This document shows, piece by piece, positions 1 through 7,949 of a stretch of DNA of 12,387 nucleotides. The notes beneath the pieces are model-generated. The model was not told where the DNA came from and did not search any database. It saw only the letters and a list, made by a program, of their open reading frames with translations. Origin of the DNA: Euperipatoides rowelli (lineage: Eukaryota; Onychophora; Udeonychophora; Euonychophora; Peripatopsidae); the NCBI GenBank assembly GCA_003024985.2, contig PXIH01S0045914.1, one strand, 5' to 3'. The number at the start of each line of letters is the position of its first letter. Within the stretch, counting starts at the first letter, position 1. The position numbers were made by a program, and so were the translations under genes.

Positions 1-531
1 GTTGATATTGAGTGGGAAGGATGATGAGGGGGGATGTTGATTTCTGTAATGTATTTTAATTGTAAATAAAAGATAAACTATTAAAAAAAAAAAAAGGATG
101 GTCCTAATTAGACTGGGAGAGAAAAAAAAGAAATTAAAATTAAAATACACCAAAAAATTATATTAAAATCATTCAATTACTGAAAAGTCAATTCTAACTT
201 TTTTTTTGAAGGATGGACCGCTTGTGTGATGGTCATTCAAATTTAATCAAAATATTTTGAGGGACAGAGGGATCATAATTTCTAAAATGTTAATTTTAAA
301 CATAATGTTCAAGGTGGATTACTTGTGTAGTAAATAGCATTATTGCCCTGCGATGCACGTACGAATTTAAGTACTGTCAACCACAATATGTAAATTTGTA
401 AATATTTGAAATTCTATTTGCAATTTTCATCACTGTTATATTAAAGTTGACGTCTTTTCTAGAAAAACGAAAAAAAAAAATGTATAAAGTAAAAAGTGCG
501 AATATTTAATTAAATATATGTACAGTATGTA
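1..531. other. A/T-rich DNA without a recognisable gene
   Basis: No open frame of useful length and no RNA gene is visible. The stretch holds short A and T homopolymers and two weakly similar phrases, a 'ggatggaccgcttgtgtgat' segment near 213 and a 'ggtggattacttgtgtagt' segment near 313, which could be traces of an old duplication or repeat. A slightly GC-richer phrase near 345-361 (ccctgcgatgcacgtacg) stands out, but I cannot assign it. Confidence 0.6.
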
Positions 532-671
532 CTTAAAATGATTTTTTTTTGTTTTATTAAAAATAAATCTGCCCTCCAAAGGGAGAAAAGAAGGACGGCG
601 TACGTGGTAAAAACCCAAAGCGAGCTGTTAAAGCTAAGGAGAAAACACCCGTTCCATAACCGTTCTAGCCG

Positions 672-682
672 GGGATCAAACC
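672..682 (-). promoter_or_regulatory. Pol III B box of the SINE
   Basis: On the minus strand the bases read GGTTTGATCCC, close to the eukaryotic B-box consensus GGTTCGANNCC. Only the C at position 5 is replaced by T, a likely CpG decay. It sits inside a GGGG...CCCC stem resembling a tRNA T arm (minus strand GGGGACACAGG then TTTGATCCCC). TFIIIC binding is inferred from the motif. Confidence 0.8.
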
Positions 683-728
683 TGTGTCCCCAGCATATGT
701 CATAGGACTAGCAAGGCAAGCACTCTTA

Positions 729-742
729 CCACTCGACTACCA
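729..742 (-). promoter_or_regulatory. Pol III A box of the SINE
   Basis: The minus strand reads TGGTAGTCGAGTGG, matching the tRNA A box and D-loop pattern TRGYNNARNNG (TAGTCGAGTGG). It lies about 46 bases upstream of the B box, as in a tRNA. Together the two boxes identify the element's head as tRNA-derived. Confidence 0.8.
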
Positions 743-761
743 GACCTTAACCTTAAAACGA

Positions 762-1066
762 AATTTATTTAAAATAAAAAAAATAAAAATAAATACCGTT
801 AAGATTTCCACTCTAAAGTAGACTTGTGTTAGATTGTTGAAAATAAATAAATATTTTTATTGGTGAAAAAATGACTCATAACTTGGCTGGATTTATTCTC
901 ACATTGATTCAGTTGCCTTGAAAAAGATAAATAAAAAATATTTAGTCCTAAATAACAAATATTAAAACAGCATAACTTGATTTTTTTCTTCTTAGTTTAA
1001 AACATTTAAAATGAATTTTCTATTATGACTGAATTTAATTTACTGTAAAAGAAAAAAAATGACGAC
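762..1066. other. A/T-rich DNA between SINE and hAT-like element
   Basis: It contains AAATA-type simple sequence near 765-795 and several short A and T runs. I see no gene, RNA or repeat boundary here. Confidence 0.6.
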
Positions 1067-1074
1067 CTAACAGG
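1067..1074. repeat. Left 8-bp target duplication of the hAT-like element
   Basis: ctaacagg abuts the left terminus and pairs as a direct repeat with ctaactgg at 1510-1517 (one mismatch). Confidence 0.7.
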
Positions 1075-1135
1075 CAGTGGTGTACCAATGAAGGGGGGGG
1101 GGGAGGCCCACCCAGTCTACCAACATAGGGGGGTG

Positions 1136-1171
1136 CCAACATTTATTATTATTATTAATAATAAATGTTGG
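1136..1171. repeat. Perfect 16-bp-stem hairpin inside the hAT-like element
   Basis: ccaacatttattatta (1136-1151) pairs exactly with taataataaatgttgg (1156-1171) around the 4-base loop ttat. It sits between two G-runs (1093-1103 and 1174-1183). Perfection of the stem in an otherwise aged element may reflect (ATT)n replication slippage rather than selection. Confidence 0.85.
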
Positions 1172-1380
1172 AAGGGGGGGGGGTTCGTGGGTAGGTGAGG
1201 GGTGTCAAATAAAGTGCTCCGCTCCTGTAATGTTTGATTTTCATTCTAATGATATAGATTCTTTTCTTTTAATTTTTTTGTTGTTGACTTTTGATGCTAG
1301 GTTTGTCATTAGTTTGACATAACATCCTCAAAATAGCTTATCAAATTAAGACAGAAAGCAAACAAAACGTCCAGACAACT

Positions 1381-1400
1381 AAAAAAAAAAAAAAAAAAAA
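1381..1400. repeat. A20 homopolymer
   Basis: Twenty consecutive A bases inside the hAT-like element. Such runs are prone to length error in assembly and replication. Confidence 0.9.
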
Positions 1401-1509
1401 GCTTATTAACATATTTGTATATACTGTATATATAAAAAAAGTTGCGGGGGGGGGGGGGGTTCAAGTGTAAGTTCAGCATTGGGTAACAAACAGTCATGGT
1501 ACGCCTTTG

Positions 1510-1517
1510 CTAACTGG
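1510..1517. repeat. Right 8-bp target duplication of the hAT-like element
   Basis: ctaactgg directly follows the right terminus and repeats the left flank at 1067-1074 with one difference. Confidence 0.7.
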
Positions 1518-3060
1518 TCAGTTTTAATATAAATACTAAGTATTTATTAATTAGTAGTTTAGTTCTACATTCTACAAGTCGTAGAACTTAAAGCTAGAAA
1601 ATATCAGTCACTAATGGTATGCTTTATTGCCTATTCCTGTAGCGTCCTCTATAACAAATAAATAATCAATACTCTTATAAAGTTAATATCTAGTGCCCAA
1701 TCATGATTGAATTATGGGTAATCCCTTGACATTAATGTTTAGTAGCGTACATAGTTTATGCTGCCGTTGGAACTTGAGAAAGTTGCTAATTAAAATAAAG
1801 ATTACAAGCATCGGCAAAATGACATGAATGTGTTACGAAGGTAGTATATACTATAATATTCCTCTTTTAAGTTTTTAATTATATTATATTGTTCCTATAT
1901 TAATTTTTTAGCCATAAACTCAGTTAAAGCAATGATAAATACTTATGATAGTATTTATTTAATTATATGTAATTCATAATATTGGTTTTGATGAGTTTAT
2001 AAAATAAATATGATTAAACGGAGGATAAAAATATTTTAATTCAATATTTTAGTGAAGATATCCATTATGGTTTCAGGACCGGTTTTATCGGGGCTGAGCT
2101 GAACGATTCACCCGCCTCTTGTATGTACAGTAGTTATTATTAAAGTTTCCAAAACAATACAACCGTTGTAATTACCTTCAACTAACAATATTTTTTTTTT
2201 TAAATTTAAGATTGTATAAACTAGGAAGTTGAATATAAATGGCAAATAATCTTATTGTGGTATTTTATTTGTTTATATGTACTATATTTAGAATAGGTAC
2301 ATTTAGGTTTGAAAAACTAGTCGCATTATCCATTAAATAAATCAAGTTATTAAAAAAAAAAATGCTAATTAAATTCAAACTGTTTTTGACGTTATATTTT
2401 TAACACTATGACCTTAATTGTATCTCTCAATAACAATTAATTTAATTTCATAACTACTGCATTTAAAGAAATAAGAAATATTTAAATTTCAAGTTACTGA
2501 TATGTCTTTTTTAAAAAGAAAAAGAAAAAACGACTTATAATAGCATTTGTTGATAAATGAATAGTCTGGGAATGAATCTAGACAAGAACCATAAATAACA
2601 AATACAGTATATAAAACAAGTAATAATATTCAAGCATAGCTCCTGTATTTAACCCTTTATTAACCGGTACTACCCGCTTCTTTTCTCAAAGCATTTTATA
2701 TATCGTATACAATTCTCTGAATAGTTTATAACAACAGCAATAAATTCTACTTTAAAAATTAGAATTGTAAATTTGGTTTATATAAAAATATCAATTCCAT
2801 AAAATAAATTGATGTAGTAGTCAATTTATTCTATAAATCAAATTGAGTATTGGTTATTGTATTATGAAACTTCTAATTAATAATCTTATCACGCTTATGT
2901 CCTTGAATGCAAAATTTAAATTCTCATGTTAAATGAAGTTACACTTAATTACATTATTGGAAAGAATTTATTTTTAATTTATGAATAGTTTTTAATTTTT
3001 TCCCCCTTTTGATTCACAAAACTTGAAAAAGAATAAGAAAATAGCACCATACATTTGCAG
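1518..3060. other. Gene-free A/T-rich stretch
   Basis: About 1.5 kb with stops in all frames at high density and no coding similarity that I can see on either strand. It holds scattered short A/T runs, a GC-richer patch at about 2071-2120 and a composite inverted repeat at 2770-2844. No F-box-like or other N-terminal coding sequence for the LRR relic downstream was found here. Confidence 0.6.
2770..2844. repeat. Composite inverted repeat
   Basis: Two nested complementary pairs share one axis. The outer arms are aatttggtttata (2770-2782) against tataaatcaaatt (2832-2844), 12 of 13 pairing. The inner arms are aataaattga (2803-2812) against tcaatttatt (2821-2830), a perfect 10 bp with an 8-base loop. 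The left side carries about 20 extra bases between arm segments, so the structure looks like a hairpin with a one-sided bulge. It could be a small MITE remnant or chance in A/T-rich DNA. Confidence 0.5.
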
Positions 3061-3540
3061 GATAGCTGTGATTCGCTGAAATCCTTGGAGCTATTTTTTT
3101 TCTTTCTGGACCATATTTCTTATATTAAACTACCCCTTAAGCTTTGCAGGAGTTACTCCTTTCTCCCTTTATATGTTAGTGTGCTTTTTCGTTGCTTTGA
3201 GAGTTTATTCTCAAAATTATGTCTAATTTGTCAAGTAGATCTGTCTGAATTGATAGTATATGTTTTGGTGCAAGCCTTACTATTCTGATTATTTAAAATC
3301 TTGAAATTTAAAAAAAATAAAAAAAAAATATAAGAACAGTTAATATCAATTTCTTACAAAAAACAAGGTTATATTTATAACTGCCAAAGAATTACAAACA
3401 GTTATCACATCTGAACATCCTAAATTATTTAAAAGCTAATTATCATCTTATAGTGGGGTAGACAAAACCAATTCTTATTGGAATCATGCAATTGGTGATA
3501 CAATCACCAAATTTGTTTTTCTAATTCTCCTAAGGTTATT
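3061..3540 (+). pseudogene. 5' part of a decayed leucine-rich-repeat gene
   Basis: Reading from 3061 gives DSCDSLKSLEL followed by LSELIVYVLVQALLF, and after a stop at 3286-3288 the same frame continues LFKILKF. A different frame from 3381 reads LPKNYKQLSHLNILNYLKA. These phrases have the LxxLxL spacing of leucine-rich repeats and resemble the better-preserved LRR block downstream (4599-5497). The frame is broken by at least one stop and one shift. I found no start codon context and no F-box upstream. The bases before 3061 (catttgcag) look like a splice acceptor, but the relic seems continuous elsewhere, so an intron is not required. LRR assignment of this part is tentative. Confidence 0.45.
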
Positions 3541-3553
3541 TATTGGTCTTATC

Positions 3554-3767
3554 TGCTAGATTGTTCATTTGAAAATTCAAGATGGCGTCCATTTTTCACG
3601 ATGGCTTACCAAATTGACCTGAAAAAGTCAATTTTTCATTTGGAATTTGAATTAGTTGATTACTTTGTATGCTCTTAATGCCAATTTATGTGTTAATATA
3701 TGGACCAGTTTCACAGCCATCTTGAAAAATGGCTGCCATCTTGTATTTTTAAATGGCCAACCTGACA
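3554..3767. mobile_element. Palindromic MITE-like element with AAGATGGC arms
   Basis: Left arm 3554-3619 and right arm 3702-3767 are inverted copies 66 bases long, about 49 of 66 matching without gaps. The best part is caagatggc..ccatttttca..gatggct (3578-3607), which pairs with 3714-3743 at 26 of 30. About 82 bases lie between the arms. Many differences are transitions, consistent with ageing. There is no coding capacity. The element lies within the span of the LRR relic, so it probably inserted into that locus or its intron. I cannot define exact ends or a target duplication, so the superfamily is open. The short open frame beginning at 3753 overlaps the right edge and is not a gene. Confidence 0.7.
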
Positions 3768-3951
3768 TATTCAATAAGTAACCTTTGGAGAATTACCAAA
3801 TCAATTTTGATGCATGTATCACCATTTGCACAATTTCTTTGTTATCTGTCCAACTATTACAAAACCCAAGTTTTTTATTTTGGAATTCAGTTTCTTCAAC
3901 ATGCTTCTATTTTTCAGAATAATTCTCAGCACATTGATAATAATATAATTT

Positions 3952-4020
3952 ATTTTATTAACTGGGATATCTCTTTTAAAACAGTTAAAATTGTCATATA
4001 TTGAAGTAATTGGTATTGAT
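3952..4020 (+). pseudogene. Isolated LRR-like fragment
   Basis: One frame reads ILLTGISLLKQLKLSYIEV and on to IGID before a stop at 4021. The LLKQLKL phrase has leucine-rich-repeat spacing. It lies between the MITE and the main LRR block on the same strand, so it probably belongs to the same dead gene. Too short to be certain. Confidence 0.35.
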
Positions 4021-4560
4021 TGATTATAATCAGATGTTCATAAAGCCAAGCACTCTCATCTCATACATATTATTAGATCATGGAGTTCTAAGAACATGGA
4101 CTTTGAGTTAGATGTAAAAGTTATCAGGGTATCAAACCCCTGTTTGTAGACACCAAGAAACAGTCATGTTCCTTATAAAAAGTTTGTTATAATTACTTAG
4201 TGTAATTTAGTCTTATTATTGTGCAAGACTAAATAAAAATAACTATTGAAAAACTTCCTAAATAAAAAATGGCTGCCTAAAAGAGTTTCAGAAAGATTAT
4301 GGAAACTTATTTTCACTTTGTAATTTAAATCATTGTTTGAAGCTACAAATAGCTCATTCAGTGGTAAAATTGTTGAGTGTAATATAATAGCTTTACATGA
4401 CAAACTATCAGTATATGATTTATGTCTATGTTGTCTATGTCAAATTAACTTTTGGTTACTTACAAGAACTCTGTTGCTATATTGTCACTGATTGTCTGAA
4501 TGGGAATATGATCCTATATTATGGCAAAATTTAAACTTTATTTTCGGGAAATCTGAATTA
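4021..4560. other. Undetermined stretch inside the LRR relic
   Basis: About 540 bases where I see no clear LRR phrase, no RNA gene and no repeat ends. It may be intron, insertion, or LRR sequence decayed past recognition. A minus-strand open frame at 4197-4403 has no family features. Confidence 0.5.
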
Positions 4561-4598
4561 TTATTAGAAGAGATTGGTTTGATGTCATATTTGTGCAC

Positions 4599-5497
4599 AA
4601 TGTTGCATATATAGATATTGACTTATGTACTAGTGTGAACACTCAAATTCAGAAATATTTGGTGGCTTGTTGCTTTGTTTGATGTTGAAGGATGCAATGG
4701 TATTGATTCTACTTGTGTTGAATAAATTGTTCAATAGCCCAGTGAGATAAACTTATCTCACTGTATGCATATTACTGATAAAAATATTATGGATATTCCA
4801 TCAACAGTTATACAACTGGAATATTGAAACATTGATGGAATTGTATGGCTATATGATAGGTCTGTAATCTTTTTGGCTCAAAGACAATGTTAATGGTTAC
4901 AACATCTAATTCTAGATGGTGTCAGTTGAAGATGGTAGCATAGAAACGTTAGCCTTATGCCACAATTTGAAAGCATTGAAGATTTCTTTGGCTGAACTTA
5001 ATATAGATCATGCACTGGATTATATTCAAGTTCTTCATAAATTGCATTTCCTTTGTATTAGACAGGCCATAGATCTATCTTCTAAAAACTTATCTTCTTT
5101 GTTTAATTCACTATCTTTAGAGATATTATACATGAGCGATTATACAAATTTAGGTGATAATGTCAAGCTGACAGTCAGTGAATGTTGTAGGAAACTGAAA
5201 AGTATGTCTCTAAATGATGTTGGAATATTTAAGATGTAGGGTTACAATATTTTTTCCAAACATGCAGGATTTGAAATCTGTAAATTTGTTAGGCCTCTGC
5301 TGAATTAGAGGGAAAAGTTTGCAAAAAAATTCCAAGATTTTTTTCTAAATCTCATTTACCTTATTTACATGAATGCAACCAGATCAGTGATGTTATTATC
5401 AGTGAAGTTTTTCGGCAGATACCAAATCTTTATGTTTTAAATTACTATGGTGAGAGACTGACATGGAAAACAAGGAATAATAGTTTAAACCATATAT
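4599..5497 (+). pseudogene. Main block of a decayed F-box/LRR-style gene
   Basis: The most recognisable protein relic in the window. Successive frames give VAYIDIDLCTSVNT (from 4602), INLSHCMHITDKNIMDIPST (about 4747-4806), LQHLILDGV (4894 on), then an open run from 4916 to 5236 with CHNLKALKISLAEL, LHKLHFLCI, LSLEILYMSD and CCRKLKSMSLND, then PNMQDLKSVNLLGLC (5256 on), then CNQISDVIISEVFRQIPNL (5374 on). The C-x-x-L/I-x-x-L and SHCxxITDxxI patterns are those of cysteine-containing LRRs in FBXL and AMN1-like proteins, which bind substrates for SCF ubiquitin ligases. Stops and frame changes near 4680, 4723, 4833, 4909, 5235, 5290 and 5340 break it. The LRR phrases follow one another with repeat-length spacing and no intron is needed, so this is either one exon or a processed copy. 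No F-box is visible. The ATG at 4916 lies inside the repeat array and is not a real start. F-box membership is inference from LRR style. Confidence 0.7.
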
Positions 5498-5939
5498 AAT
5501 TATGTTTATAAATTTATTAGGATATAAAATATTCTTTAGATTTACTATATCACAATAAAATTTAGGCTTATATAACTTCCTGCATCAACTATTAAAGACT
5601 TATCCCCTCCTCCCCCCTTGAGAATTGGGCATAGTTAAATTGATATTTTCTAATTATTTCACCCTTAATGGCTAAAATGGGGAACAGGAAATACTGAATT
5701 ATTATTTCAACAAAATGCTCGTACACTATTGCTGAAATTTCATATTTCTTGACAGACATTTGAAAATTTAATTTCATTTAAAAAAAACACATCTATGCTT
5801 TCACAGCAAGAATCTTGAAAACCATTCAATTTTTTTGTAAAATGCTGAAAATTCATGCCATTATGATCATTATCACATGTTTGTAGGGCCACTTATTCAT
5901 CCTGAGTAGTGTCATTCAAAAGTAATTGGCAAGTAATTT
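5498..5939. other. Gene-free spacer between LRR relic and retrotransposon
   Basis: A/T-rich, with a C-rich patch at 5604-5620. The minus-strand open frame at 5592-5777 shows no family features. The 5' edge of the retrotransposon could lie somewhere in this stretch, because I cannot see a sharp element start. Confidence 0.5.
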
Positions 5940-6452
5940 TGAAAAGAAATTCAGGATGATGAAATTCTTAAATTACTTTCTCCTTTGGTCAATATAGCAA
6001 ATCAAATGTATTTAAAAAACCCCACAACAAGCTAGTATGCCTATTGATTATCATCAGCATGATACAACTGATGTCACAACATGGATGTAACATCTATACA
6101 ACTGGACAATAATAACATTACCTCAGCTACCTCAAATCACACCAATTTTTCATGCTCCCTAATTTTGCATGTTCTTAAGAAATTTGACCAGAAAATACCC
6201 CCAAACTTATGAAGGTCACACCTTCTGCAAGAAAAATTGTCCTCTTGATTTAATACTGCCTCTGGCACCAATTTGGTAGGTACTGTTGGTGGGGTGCTTT
6301 GGGGCTTTCCCTCCAAGGCAGCTTTTAATCGTAAATCTCCTAGCAGAAAGAAAAAGAAACAACATAAAATTCCCAAAGCTGACCCACCTAATGTGTTAAA
6401 AAGCTGTTATTTAGACAATATAATATTCTCTCCCAGAAGATAAATGAGTCGT
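5940..6452 (+). pseudogene. Possible LINE ORF1 remnant
   Basis: One frame reads QDDEILKLLSPLVNIANQM (about 5951-6007). After several stops the same frame reads MDVTSIQLDNNNITSATSNH (from 6081) and then a basic stretch, SPSRKKKKQHKIPKADPPNV (about 6337-6396), ending at a stop near 6450. A lysine/arginine-rich segment shortly upstream of the endonuclease frame fits an RNA-binding ORF1, but I see no zinc knuckle, RRM or esterase motif. The assignment rests on position and basic character only. The minus-strand open frame at 6137-6376 is its shadow. Confidence 0.35.
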
Positions 6453-6539
6453 CTCTCAGCAAAGTATCTTCTCACATTCTAAATATTCAAGTGACTGAGA
6501 ATAGAATGAACAGAATCTTTATGGTAGTCAAGTTGACCA

Positions 6540-7150
6540 ATGACCTGTAGAACAATGACCAATTTAATATGCCTATCACTTAAAATGTACAAAGCCTTAA
6601 CATGTTTCAGAAAAGAAGGTTACTGCTCATGTTATTATCTAAAGGAAGTCTTCCTTCAGAAAACCAAGTTTTCTATTTTAAATAAAATTAAATGGTTAAA
6701 TTTGGGTAGACAAGTATACTTTTTTTTTCTGCCAGTCGTACTAAATCAGTATAGGCATTGATACTCTTTTTCAATCCTGCTTCTTGGTGCAAAAGCCAAG
6801 ATTAATCTTGATGAAAGTTCAATTATTCTCACAACAATTTTTACTGATAAACTTTTATGGAGCACATGCTTCTATTTAAAATAACACCCTATTTGAAACT
6901 ATTTTTAATGTGATTAAAAATGGTATAGCTTTGCCTTATATTAGAAAAGGGGACTTTAATCTGTGAACCTTATCCGACAAAGTGGGACATTTTTTCCCTA
7001 ATAGATTTTGACTTGTGAACACTGCTACATATACAAATCAAGACCACATACCAGCCCACCACTCCAATCATCACTTGACATCAGTAATCAAATACCTTTT
7101 TATTTCTCCACACTGCCCTATTTATTTCATTTGAGGTCAATATGTCTAAC
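6540..7150 (+). pseudogene. LINE ORF2 endonuclease domain remnant
   Basis: Apurinic-endonuclease-like domain that in live elements nicks target DNA. The N-terminal part is open from 6540 to 6758: MTNLICLSLKMYKAL matches the usual opening beta strand, and FLQKTKFS occupies the place of the LQET motif, with Lys where the metal-binding Glu is expected. After a frame change, NFYGAHAS (about 6854-6877) fits the NxYAP strand. KGDFNL (about 6946-6963) is the GDFN motif, followed by TLSDK. TYTNQDH and HHLTSV (about 7027-7090) fit the TYxxxxxxxRLD region. Stops and shifts separate the pieces, and the final SDH is not intact (FI then a stop near 7131). Assignment is by motif order. Confidence 0.75.
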
Positions 7151-7599
7151 AAAGGTATGTGTCATGACAACCTTGCCACCCCATACTTTATTCTTCAACT
7201 GCAAACAGCCCTTTCTATTGAAATGTTTAATGAGTAATATTTTATTAGGCTCTCTCTCTCTCTCCTGGTTAATCAACAACATATTATTAGTGAATGGGAG
7301 CAAACTAAACTTTCAGTGATATCATTTTTGTAAAATAAAAATCATCTTTATTTTTTTATGAACCTAAATGCTTTTTATGAACCTACTGTAAATGCAGTAT
7401 ATATCTTTTCTTCACATGTTCAAGAGTCCTAACTCATAAATGAACCTCAGTGTAAGCTTATCCATGGATGGGAAAACAGATTTCATAAATTAAGCCAGCA
7501 GAAGCAAAAATTACAGAAGTATATACATATAAGGATTATCATTCTGATTAAATCTAAAATTGCCAGACGTTTTATTACTAGAATTTTCCAAACTACCCA

Positions 7600-7846
7600 G
7601 TACATAAAAATTATAGCCATGATCAAAGACCATGGACAAATTCTTTCTGGACATGACCTCATCAAGTTCTTATTAAACAGTTTTAAACATACTTATTTTC
7701 ATCTTAAAGTGGAGACAATCTTCAACAGCCATTTACTATTATCTAGCAAGCTAATTAAAATCAACATGGACAAATCTAATGAAAAATCACCACTGGGTCG
7801 CACACACATGTTTCTTCAAATTCTTGAGGTGTTATATAACAATTGA
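7600..7846 (+). pseudogene. LINE ORF2 linker between endonuclease and RT
   Basis: An open frame from 7619 reads MIKDHGQILSGHDLIKFLLN and continues with SFKHTYFHLK. This resembles the linker typical of LINE ORF2 (a 'dxxG.....i...f..fy..ly' pattern) that precedes the RT fingers. It ends at a stop at 7844-7846. Supported mainly by position between clear endonuclease and RT motifs. Confidence 0.5.
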
Positions 7847-7949
7847 TTAAGTATTAATTCATCAATTTTCCTTCAATACATTATCATATTTTGTTCTTTT
7901 TAATAAAAAAAATCTACTAAGGTTTTCTAACAATAACAACACACACCAG

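Larger units (their letters stand above)
532..761 (-). mobile_element. tRNA-derived SINE with target-site duplication
   Basis: A short interspersed element on the minus strand. Read on that strand it begins near 750 with a tRNA-like head that carries a Pol III A box (about 742-729) and B box (682-672) at the spacing expected of a tRNA. A non-tRNA body of roughly 110 bases follows. It ends in an A-rich tail, seen on the plus strand as the T-run at about 541-557. The copy is flanked by cttaaaatga (532-541) and cttaaaacga (752-761), 9 of 10 identical, a typical target-site duplication of a LINE-mobilised SINE. SINEs have no coding capacity and use a partner LINE's enzyme. The short antisense open frame across it is not a gene. 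I do not recognise the body as a named SINE domain family, so the family is left open. Confidence 0.82.
1075..1509. mobile_element. hAT-like nonautonomous DNA transposon (MITE)
   Basis: A 435-bp element with no coding capacity. The left end reads CAGTGGTGTACCAATGA (1075-1091). The right end, read inward on the minus strand from 1509, is CAAAGGCGTACCATGA (1509-1494). With one gap these form imperfect terminal inverted repeats of the CAGTGGCGTAC style common at hAT ends. Immediately outside are ctaacagg (1067-1074) and ctaactgg (1510-1517), 7 of 8 identical. An 8-bp target duplication is the hAT hallmark. The interior holds a perfect hairpin, an A20 run and G-runs of 11, 10 and 14. The hAT assignment rests on end sequence and duplication length, because no transposase is present. 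The open frame on the minus strand (1309-1497) crosses homopolymers and is not a gene. Confidence 0.75.

Noticed and set aside
1309-1497. Minus-strand 62-residue open frame.
   Set aside because: It lies wholly in the hAT-like element and translates homopolymers (Pro and Phe runs).
4197-4403. aaaaaatggctgcc near 4264 resembles the MITE right arm (gaaaaatggctgcc), with a minus-strand open frame around it.
   Set aside because: The match is only about 13 bases, with no second arm nearby, too short to call another copy.
4906-4918. Splice-acceptor-like ctaattctag before the ATG at 4916, suggesting a new exon or gene start.
   Set aside because: LRR coding similarity (LQHLILDGV) runs straight through this point in another frame, so the sequence continues as one block with a frameshift and needs no intron.
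5448-5456. Splice-donor-like tatg/gtgaga after the last LRR phrase.
   Set aside because: It is a good donor match, but nothing downstream reads as another LRR exon before the retrotransposon. It remains possible but unsupported.
6137-6376. Minus-strand 79-residue open frame with a CxxC-like stretch.
   Set aside because: It is antisense to the possible ORF1 remnant, has no family match I recognise, and lies between clear plus-strand retroelement features.
7008-7319. Plus-strand 103-residue open frame.
   Set aside because: It is an out-of-frame shadow across the endonuclease remnant, whose motifs (GDFN, TYTNQDH) lie in a different frame.
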